NCBI GenBank assembly: GCA_000244995.1
Contig: CM001438.1
Span: forward strand, 2,070,090 to 2,134,089
Direction: 5' to 3'
DNA: 64,000 nt
DNA from: Burkholderiales bacterium JOSHI_001
GTDB taxonomy: Bacteria > Pseudomonadota > Gammaproteobacteria > Burkholderiales > Burkholderiaceae_C
In this document: one piece after another, positions 58,452 to 64,000 of the stretch
Position numbering within the stretch: the first letter of the stretch is position 1
How the letters are laid out: every line of letters starts with the position of its first letter
Translations under genes and position numbers: made by a program
Notes under the pieces: generated by a model
Told to the model about the DNA's origin: nothing
Database searches by the model: none
Seen by the model: only the letters and a program-made list of their open reading frames with translations

Positions 58452-58934
58452 TCACTTTCCCGGCAGTTGCCTACGGATTTCGGCTTCAACAATTGTCGGA
58501 AGTTGCCGCTCCAAAGCTTGCGCAACTGCGTTTTCTTGGGCGTGAAAGAGCTTTGGAGCCATGTAGCCGGCCAACATTGCGAGTGCCACAACCTTTGCCG
58601 AGCTGGTTGCGTTACCTGATAGGGCGCCGGTGAAGTAGAGGGCTACCAAGAGTCCAGTGGCCAAACCAACTACCAGGCGTCCCCATACCCAGTACCAACG
58701 CCGTGACTCAAAGATCTGGAGCCATGCGAACGGATTGAAGATAGAACGAGGAAGTCGATTCTGGAGTTCGCCCTTATTAAAGTCGGCGATCTGCGGCATT
58801 CTGGAGAAGTCATTCTCGATCATGAACATATGAACGAAAGAGCCTAGGGTTGCAAACAGAGGGCACAGCGTCATCAATGCGATGTCCTGCTTTGAAAGCC
58901 CAAGTTCCAAGAACGACTCAAGTATTCCGAGCAT
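58452..58934 (-). CDS. Membrane protein, about three helices
   Basis: 160 residues. Helix IALMTLCPLFATLGSFVHMF, a cytoplasmic stretch with FNKGELQNRLPRSIFNPFAW, helices VVGLATGLLVALYFTG and VVALAMLAGYMAP, then an amphipathic tail ALERQLPTIVEAEIRRQLPG. Unknown family. Confidence 0.64.
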   Translation of the reverse strand: MLGILESFLELGLSKQDIALMTLCPLFATLGSFVHMFMIENDFSRMPQIADFNKGELQNRLPRSIFNPFAWLQIFESRRWYWVWGRLVVGLATGLLVALYFTGALSGNATSSAKVVALAMLAGYMAPKLFHAQENAVAQALERQLPTIVEAEIRRQLPGK

Positions 58935-58960
58935 GATAGGGGCGAGTTGGGTTTGGTGAC

Positions 58961-59089
58961 GGCTAACGTTCGAGGTAAGGCGGGACCTACAGCGGAGCGC
59001 GTAAGGCCCGCAGGGGACGATGATGAATTTGGCCCCTGCGGGCCTTACGCGCGCAGCTGTTGGGGCTCGCCTTGACCGAGGGGTTAGGC
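58961..59089 (-). repeat. attC, class A (four-TM cassette)
   Basis: 129 bp; left box GGCTAAC. End pentamer GACAA, 5/5 match. Confidence 0.95.
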
Positions 59090-59146
59090 GACAATTTTGT
59101 GCAACCGGGACGAATAGCTTTGGATGTGCGATTAGCCACTATGCAG

Positions 59147-59557
59147 TTACACATTTGCGTTTGCCTTTGGCTTTCCGGCCACTATGGTCCGACGGGAAAT
59201 GAAAAGTGCAACTCCGAAGTAGATGTATGACAGGGCTACTAGAAGCGACGCGCGGTCGGAGTGGTGGGTGGAGTCAAAGCTGTCGACAATGATGAACCAT
59301 GTAGTTGTGTAGGACAGCGACGCCAAAGCGGCTGCAAGATGCCACGTCTCGCGAATTTTTATGGCGCAAAACGCCAAGTACACAGTTCCAACTGTCAGTG
59401 CGGCAGCGAAGGGAAGGGCCAAGCCAAGGACAAACATCAATGACCTTGCGGTCTCTATCCCACCCAATTGAATGATCAGCGCGGTGCAAACCGCCAATGC
59501 GGCATTTCCCCCAATTGCAACACTCCAGGTGGATGGGGGCTGTAGCGTCCATGGCAT
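59147..59557 (-). CDS. Membrane protein, four helices
   Basis: 136 residues. Regular four-helix pattern (IGGNAALAVCTALIIQLG, FVLGLALPFAAALTVG, WHLAAALASLSYTTTWFIIV, ALSYIYFGVALFI) with SFDSTHHSDRAS between helices 3 and 4. No family recognised. Confidence 0.64.
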   Translation of the reverse strand: MPWTLQPPSTWSVAIGGNAALAVCTALIIQLGGIETARSLMFVLGLALPFAAALTVGTVYLAFCAIKIRETWHLAAALASLSYTTTWFIIVDSFDSTHHSDRASLLVALSYIYFGVALFISRRTIVAGKPKANANV

Positions 59558-59578
59558 AGCTAAATTGTTCCCGTTGTC

Positions 59579-59707
59579 GCCTAACGTTCGAGGTAAGGCG
59601 GGCCCTACAGCGGAGCGCGTAAGGCCCGGGTGGGACGATGATGAATTTGGCCCAGCCGGGCCTTACGTGCGCAGCTGTTGGGGCTCGCCTTGACCGAGGG
59701 GTTAGGC
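59579..59707 (-). repeat. attC, class A (membrane paralog b cassette)
   Basis: 129 bp. End pentamer CGCAT, 5/5 match. Confidence 0.96.
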
Positions 59708-59789
59708 CGCATTCGTGTTGCGATTGCGTGACAGCTACCTGGCACTTGTGGGAGGGGTGATGATTCTTGCTCGTGGCTTTGGCGTAGCG

Positions 59790-60140
59790 TCAATGCCAGC
59801 CGCGATGTACTTTGGCGAAGATATAGTCTCCTGCCCACACGCAGCCAGCGTAGGCACCCAGGAAAGGTACTGCCATGAGGGCAAAGCCGTAGGTCACCAG
59901 TACCACAGGTAGCAATAGGAGCGAGATTCCAGCCAATGCTGCCAAGGCGCTACGGGCGCCCCCGCTTGCACCGAATGCGATGCTGCTTACGCCGCCAAGG
60001 GCAAAGCCGTACAGCATGACGCTGACCCCCAGAGCAGGGTAGCTCAGCCCGGCGGTGAATTTGTAGAGAAGCATCGGCCCGACAAAGCTACCAATGCAGG
60101 TGGCGAGGAATTGGCGGGTGATGCGATGGATTGGTGCCAC
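59790..60140 (-). CDS. Membrane protein, four helices (paralog b)
   Basis: 116 residues, GTG start 5 bp after the attC. Nearly identical to 26797, including the untranslated tail before the attC. This uninterrupted copy fixes the start of the IS30-hit one. Confidence 0.68.
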   Translation of the reverse strand: MAPIHRITRQFLATCIGSFVGPMLLYKFTAGLSYPALGVSVMLYGFALGGVSSIAFGASGGARSALAALAGISLLLLPVVLVTYGFALMAVPFLGAYAGCVWAGDYIFAKVHRGWH

Positions 60141-60145
60141 ATGCG

Positions 60146-60274
60146 GCCTAACGTTCGAGGTAAGGCGGGCCCTACAGCGGAGCGTGTAAGGCCCGGAGCG
60201 GACGATGATAACTTTGGCCGTTCCGGGCCTTGCACGCGCAGCTGTTGGGGCTCGCCTTGACCGAGGGGTTAGGC
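60146..60274 (-). repeat. attC, class A (lipoprotein cassette)
   Basis: 129 bp. End pentamer GCCAT, 5/5 match. Confidence 0.96.
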
Positions 60275-60682
60275 GCCATGCCCTTGCAGCAGTGGTGAAT
60301 TGCAGATGTATGTGACCAAGAACGCATGCCCGCTCTCCACTCGAAACCCGATTGTCTCCATGGCGTCGCCTTTCTGAAAGGTTGACCTCATGGAAAGATT
60401 CACCTGTGCTACTCCCTCTTGATATAGCACCTGCCAGCCGGACCGAACCGAGTTGCGATGTTCGCCTAGCGACGAATTTGCTGAGGCCAGGAGGGCAGTG
60501 AAGTTCTCTCTTGGATGGTTGTTCTGGAACTGCGTAGTCGCGTGAAACCAGATCTGCTCGAACTGCTGCTTGTTGTACTGCTCGTGAAACCTAGGCACCT
60601 CAGCCTCAGCGATAGCGAGGTGCTCGTCAGTGGCACAGCCATAGAGCAATGTCGGTAGAAGTAGAGCTGACCGTCGTTTCAT
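60269..60682 (-). CDS. Lipoprotein, DUF4019-like
   Basis: 137 residues. Lipobox LLYGC (Cys16). Mature part YNKQQFEQIWFHATTQFQNN, FTALLASANSSLGEHRNSVR and FQKGDAMETIGFRVESGHAF has the cone-shaped layout of DUF4019 / DUF3887 envelope proteins; role unknown. Stop in the attC. Confidence 0.7.
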   Translation of the reverse strand: MKRRSALLLPTLLYGCATDEHLAIAEAEVPRFHEQYNKQQFEQIWFHATTQFQNNHPRENFTALLASANSSLGEHRNSVRSGWQVLYQEGVAQVNLSMRSTFQKGDAMETIGFRVESGHAFLVTYICNSPLLQGHGA

Positions 60683-60685
60683 GGC

Positions 60686-60814
60686 GCCTAACGTTTGAAT
60701 TAACGCGGGCCCGACAGCTGGCCGGGCATGAACTGACTGCGACGATAGCTGATTTGGCGCAGGCAGGGCAGGCCCGGCCAGCTGTTGGGGCTCGCGTTGA
60801 ATGAAGGGTTAGGC
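60686..60814 (-). repeat. attC, class B (family X copy 6)
   Basis: 129 bp. End pentamer ACCGC, 5/5 match. Confidence 0.96.
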
Positions 60815-61263
60815 ACCGCTGTGCTGAAGCGCGCGTTTGGCCGGGCCTTTGTGGAACTCGCCCGCGGTGATTGATTGGGAGAACTGACCGCCGAAGTACC
60901 GCCCCAAGGCCGTACCAGCCAACTGGCGACCCGAGAACCGCCTCGGGCATGGGCTGCGAAGCAGCCGATGCAGTAGGGAAAGCTGGTTGGCACAACGTGC
61001 CAAGCAGCCGCGCGGCCTGGCCAATAGTGACCGAAGCGCGCGGTGTTGCAACTTGCGGCTTGGCGTTTGGCAATTTCTCTTCTTGCCAAGATCTCGGTGC
61101 CAATGTCCGCGCTCACCCAAGACTGATGCATGCCTTGCGCTTTGGCTGCGGTTTCCCGCAAATTCCTCTTGCCATTTGCGCCGACCGTGTTCTTAGAGGT
61201 GACCAGCACTCTCTTTGCGGTGGTGGCATTGCGACGCGACCTTTGCATGCTGGCTTTCGCGGT
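60815..61263. other. Family X cassette, copy 6 (no credible gene)
   Basis: 449 bp. Hairpin TTGGCAC-AAC-GTGCCAA at 60987-61003, complete as in copy 1. Confidence 0.58.
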
Positions 61264-61389
61264 GCCTAACGTTTGAGCTGAGCCGCGTGCGCAGGTGTGG
61301 CGCTTGGCCGGCTGTACGGATGATGAACCACTCCGGGAAGCCGGCCAAGTGCCATGCCGGAGCGAGTCGGCTCGAGCGAAGGGTTAGGC
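61264..61389 (-). repeat. attC, class C (hypothetical cassette)
   Basis: 126 bp. End pentamer GTCGC, 5/5 match. Confidence 0.94.
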
Positions 61390-61902
61390 GTCGCCACGCG
61401 CAGCCGCCCGCGTGAGCTTTGAAGGCTTCAAGCCCCTTAGGATCGCTTCGAGGTCCGATAGAAAGTCTTCGAGTTGAAATCCCTTCGGCTTCTTCTTGGA
61501 CAGGTCGAATTTCCTGACGGCATGGAGCACTGCTTCTGTGTATGCAGCGTATTGCTGACGTAGCGACAAGTCTTTGACGTGTGACCAGTCGAGCTTCGCA
61601 AAGCACCACAGATCCTTGTACTTCGGCTTGAAGGAAGGTGCAGCGTCTGCTTTGGCGAACGTGTTCGTTGGCCACTCCGAGAAGTCTGCAACCTCAAGCG
61701 CGATGACTACCCCCTCAATCGGGCCTCCGTAGCTTCTTCCCTTCAAGCACGCAGAGATCTGATCGTCAATCGCCGGCGTATGAAGACGGAAACGCCCCTT
61801 GTTCGCCCTCCAATGCTCTGGAGGCCACGCATTGCTCTCCCAACGCTGCCCACCGAGTTGAAGGACCTCGACGCCTGTTACGAGGAAGTGTCGAAAGCGC
61901 AT
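61384..61902 (-). CDS. Hypothetical protein, possibly nucleic-acid related
   Basis: 172 residues. FLVTGVEVLQLGGQRWESNA, GRSYGGPIEGVVIALEVADF, then DLWCFAKLDWSHVKDLSLRQ and a long basic C-terminal helix (LSKKKPKGFQLEDFLSDLEA). Trp-rich, soluble, no signal peptide. Family unknown. Stop in the attC (GDA). Confidence 0.6.
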   Translation of the reverse strand: MRFRHFLVTGVEVLQLGGQRWESNAWPPEHWRANKGRFRLHTPAIDDQISACLKGRSYGGPIEGVVIALEVADFSEWPTNTFAKADAAPSFKPKYKDLWCFAKLDWSHVKDLSLRQQYAAYTEAVLHAVRKFDLSKKKPKGFQLEDFLSDLEAILRGLKPSKLTRAAARGDA

Positions 61903-61912
61903 GGAATGCGAC

Positions 61913-62041
61913 GCCTAACGTTTGAATTAACGCGGGCCCGATGGCTGGCCGGGCATGACCTGACTGCGACGATAACCGAACTGGCGCAGGCAGGGCAGGC
62001 CCGGCCAGCCGTTGGGGCTCGCGTTGAATGAAGGGTTAGGC
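61913..62041 (-). repeat. attC, class B (family Y copy 3)
   Basis: 129 bp. End pentamer GACGC against AACGC, 4/5 match. Confidence 0.96.
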
Positions 62042-62417
62042 GACGCTTGCGGTGCCCCGACGAAGCCCCAAGTGTGGCGGCTGGCTGGGACTGGCGCACG
62101 ACAGTGCGCATTGGTTGCATTGCTCGCTGCTGGCAAGGAGAACTTGGCTTCCGTGGCGCGACGCCTTGTGGAACTGGCTGATTTGGATCCCGCTAGATGC
62201 CAGAGCGTGGGATGAACGGCAACCTTGCAAGTCCCTGACCTGCGATTGCGCCGATGGTTGATCGATGCCATGTCGTGGCGGAGGCCGCGCTCCTGCGCGG
62301 CTCCTGGTGCCGATTGAGGTTGCCTTCGCCTACTCCGGAGGTACCCATTCAGTTCTTGGCTGTTTGCGCGCCTGGTTCGATGGAACTCGGGACGTGGCAT
62401 GAGGGGCGCGCTGCGTT
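62042..62417. other. Family Y cassette, copy 3 (no credible gene)
   Basis: 376 bp, more diverged than the other two, with the conserved ends retained and the middle changed. Confidence 0.52.
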
Positions 62418-62546
62418 GCCTAACGTTTGAATTAACGCGGGCCCGACAGCTGGCCGGGCATGACATGACTGCGACGATAGCTGATTTGGCGCAGGCAGGG
62501 CAGGCCCGGCCAGCTGTTGGGGCTCGCGTTGAATGAAGGGTTAGGC
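62418..62546 (-). repeat. attC, class B (family X copy 7)
   Basis: 129 bp. End pentamer ACCGC, 5/5 match. Confidence 0.96.
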
Positions 62547-62995
62547 ACCGCTGTGCCGAAGCGAGCGTTTGGCCGGGCCTTTGTGGAGCTCGCCTGCGGT
62601 GGTTGCTGGGGCGAACTGAACGCCGAAATACCGCTCCTCGACGGTGCCAGCAAGCCGCGTGACCGAAAGCCGCCTCGGGCATGGGCTGCGAAGCAGCCGA
62701 TGCAGTAGGGAAGGCTGGTTGGCACAACGGGCCAAGAAGCCGCACGGCCTTGCCAAAAGTGGCCGAAGCGTGCGGTGTTGCAACTTGCGGCTTGGTGTTT
62801 GGCAACTTCTCTTCTTGCCAAGATCTCGGTACCAATGTCCGCGCTAAACCAGGACTGATGCATTCCTTGCGCCTTGGCTGCGGCTGGCCGCCACTTCCTC
62901 GTGCCATTTGAGCCGTCCGTGTTCTCGGAGGTGACCCGCACTCTCCTTGCGTTGGTGGCATTGCGATGCGGACTAGGCATGCTGGCTTTTGCGGT
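62547..62995. other. Family X cassette, copy 7 (no credible gene)
   Basis: 449 bp. Directly follows a Y cassette, as copy 3 directly precedes one; X and Y share class B attC sites throughout. Confidence 0.58.
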
Positions 62996-63124
62996 GCCTA
63001 ACGTTCGAGGTAAGGCGGGCCCTACAGCGGAGCGTGTAAGGCCCGGCAGGGACGATGATAACTTTGGCCCAGCCGGGCCTTACGCGCGCAGCTGTTGGGG
63101 CTCGCCTTGACCGAGGGGTTAGGC
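62996..63124 (-). repeat. attC, class A (hypothetical cassette)
   Basis: 129 bp. End pentamer CGCAC, 5/5 match. Confidence 0.96.
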
Positions 63125-63562
63125 CGCACCCGTGCGACGCCAAAGAGGGTGCGGAACGTTCAATTCGACTGCTGAAGCTGCCGCGGAGTACTGTTCTCGG
63201 GAGACCTGTGATCGCGAGTTGGGAGACGACGAATCCTTGCTCTCCGGTATTGCAAGAGCTGCGAGCGCTGCGGCAACCAATGAAAGGGCTTCAAGCGGAG
63301 CGGCAGCCGAGGCGCCAGACTCAAGCATTAGCCGCGCCCCGAGGTTAGAAACCGAAAATTTCTCGTCGTCGTATGTTGCTGCCTCAATCGATTCGAGCAC
63401 AAGCAACCCTTCGCAAACTTCCGAGTAGTTCGGGATAGCGTGGTTGATAGAGTCTGCTGCTCGAAGCACGGCTTTGAGCGGCGCACCGGCCCCTTGTGCT
63501 GCGGCGCGCTCAATGGCGAGCAGGAGCCAGGCGGCTGATTGTGAGGGGCTTCGCTGCGGCAT
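63119..63562 (-). CDS. Hypothetical helical protein
   Basis: 147 residues from ATG at 63562; the open frame upstream is attC. Ala/Ser-rich helices with AAWLLLAIERAAAQGAGAPL, HAIPNYSEVCEGLLVLESIE and GARLMLESGASAAAPLEALS. Soluble. No family recognised. Ends TGAA with the stop in the attC. Confidence 0.6.
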   Translation of the reverse strand: MPQRSPSQSAAWLLLAIERAAAQGAGAPLKAVLRAADSINHAIPNYSEVCEGLLVLESIEAATYDDEKFSVSNLGARLMLESGASAAAPLEALSLVAAALAALAIPESKDSSSPNSRSQVSREQYSAAASAVELNVPHPLWRRTGAA

Positions 63563-63583
63563 TACGGACTGAATTTCTGTGCG

Positions 63584-63712
63584 GCCTAACGTTCGAGGTA
63601 AGGCGGGCCCTACAGCGGAGCGTGTAAGCCCCGCGCAGGACGATGTTGAATTTGGCCTGCGCGGGGCTTGCACGCGCAGCTGTTGGGACTCGCCTTGACC
63701 GAGGGGTTAGGC
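63584..63712 (-). repeat. attC, class A (partial PEP-CTERM cassette)
   Basis: 129 bp. End pentamer GCCCG; the cassette start is outside the window. Confidence 0.95.
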
Positions 63713-64000
63713 GCCCGACTTTCTACGCCGAACTTGAAGTGCGACGAGGGCTGTTAAGCCACCCAAGAGGAGAGTCGGTGTAGTCGGCTCTGAAATCGGC
63801 GCAAGGGTGAGTGCGACATTGAGAAAGGAACCAGCAGAAACCGCAACGTTTGACACTTCAATCGAAACGGTCGACGAGGTAAACGAGATCCGTGTAGGAG
63901 TGATCGTGCTTGAACTGCCCAACTTCGCATCAGCAATGAACGGAGCTCCAGAGAACGAGAAGATTAAGCCATTGAAATCGCCCGCTCTTGTGATTTCCGG
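63707..64000 (-). CDS. PEP-CTERM protein, C-terminal part (cut by window edge)
   Basis: 97 visible codons, open to the edge. Beta-rich FNGLIFSFSGAPFIADAKL and VSIEVSNVAVSAGSFLNVAL lead to a sorting tail: SEPTTPTLLLGGLTALVALQ then VRRRKSGA (Pro-hydrophobic-Arg cluster, SEP for PEP). Stop in the attC. Expected to be secreted and processed by an exosortase. Confidence 0.8.
   Translation of the reverse strand, partial: PEITRAGDFNGLIFSFSGAPFIADAKLGSSSTITPTRISFTSSTVSIEVSNVAVSAGSFLNVALTLAPISEPTTPTLLLGGLTALVALQVRRRKSGA

Larger units (their letters stand above)
1..64000 (-). mobile_element. Large integron cassette array (no integrase in window)
   Basis: 92 attC sites spaced mostly 400-900 bp apart cover the window from end to end, each closing one short cassette. 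Direction is set by the asymmetric attC halves and by the genes, nearly all minus-strand and ending next to a GCCTAAC box. The array continues past both edges: a transposase is cut at position 1 and a PEP-CTERM gene at 64000. The integron platform (intI, attI, Pc) is expected to the right. Confidence 0.97.

Noticed and set aside
61927-62961. 344-codon minus frame spanning two cassettes
   Set aside because: Runs through an X cassette, a class B attC and a Y cassette; open only because of high GC.
384-63712. Regularly repeated 129-bp units as a CRISPR or tandem repeat array
   Set aside because: Spacing is hundreds of bases, repeats are imperfect folded attC sites with GTTRRRY boxes, and genes lie between them.
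1-64000. Integrase gene or attI inside the window
   Set aside because: No frame shows tyrosine-recombinase motifs, and orientation places the platform beyond the right edge.

Overview
WHAT IT IS. The whole window is one uninterrupted piece of a very large integron cassette array. I placed 92 attC recombination sites by eye (125-129 bp each). They separate about 90 gene cassettes, almost all read from the minus strand. Read on the minus strand each site runs GCCTAAC-CCCTCGGTCAAGGCG ... CGCCTTACCTCGAAC-GTTAGGC, the same order as the classic aadA-type attC (R''-L''-L'-R'). The array is therefore in minus orientation, and the integrase gene, attI and Pc promoter should lie beyond position 64000. 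No intI, tRNA, rRNA, CRISPR or housekeeping gene is visible.

ORGANISM. GC-rich DNA, IS30 and IS481 elements, PEP-CTERM sorting tails and DUF4124, MAPEG, LysE and GFA proteins suggest a Gram-negative proteobacterium, most likely a betaproteobacterium of the Burkholderiales (inference). Long stretches of near-identical attC sites suggest a sedentary chromosomal integron.

attC CLASSES used below, named by the plus-strand sequence after GCCTAAC. A: GTTCGAGGTAAGGCGGG (66 sites). B: GTTTGAATTAACGCGGGCC (11 sites), with B2 having GAGTTAACG (2). C: G(A/G)GCT(A/G)AG or GAGCTAACC (5). D: GTTCGAGGTGAGGCGGGGCC (3). E: GTTCGAGCTAAGCGG (3). F and G: single variants. 'End pentamer' is the five plus-strand bases just outside the GTTAGGC box. 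For 83 of 91 complete cassettes the same five bases also follow GTTAGGC at the cassette's own start on the minus strand, so each cassette is bounded by a private 12-bp inverted repeat.

LAYOUT. 0-16 kb: lectin, deaminase, RHH protein, GFA, an amber-broken nuclease-like gene behind an IS30, MAPEG, DUF1801, LysE, DUF924, VOC, CcbP-like, murein-endopeptidase-like and phasin-like cassettes. 16-28 kb: DUF6933, brnTA, higBA and parE-type toxin-antitoxin cassettes, membrane and secreted proteins, and two more IS30 copies. 28-40 kb: gene-poor X and Y cassette families, repeated deaminase cassette, SMR efflux, an IS481, and a second brnTA. 40-64 kb: DUF6933 duplicate, cupin, GIY-YIG, VOC, SMR, PEP-CTERM, parE-type TA, tautomerase, HAD, GFA, ASCH, a second IS481, many small membrane proteins, more X and Y cassettes, and a partial PEP-CTERM gene at the right edge.

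HOW IT WORKS TOGETHER. Cassettes are independent units. Most have a single short gene whose stop codon is often supplied by the attC itself. Five toxin-antitoxin cassettes, three of them with a recognisable promoter of their own, are spread through the array and probably stabilise it. Four cassettes carry a gene on the opposite (plus) strand. Eight cassettes form a 450-bp family (X, with one short relative) and three a 375-bp family (Y) with no convincing protein. All four IS30 elements sit exactly 5 bp from an attC, in the same orientation, which points to attC-directed insertion.
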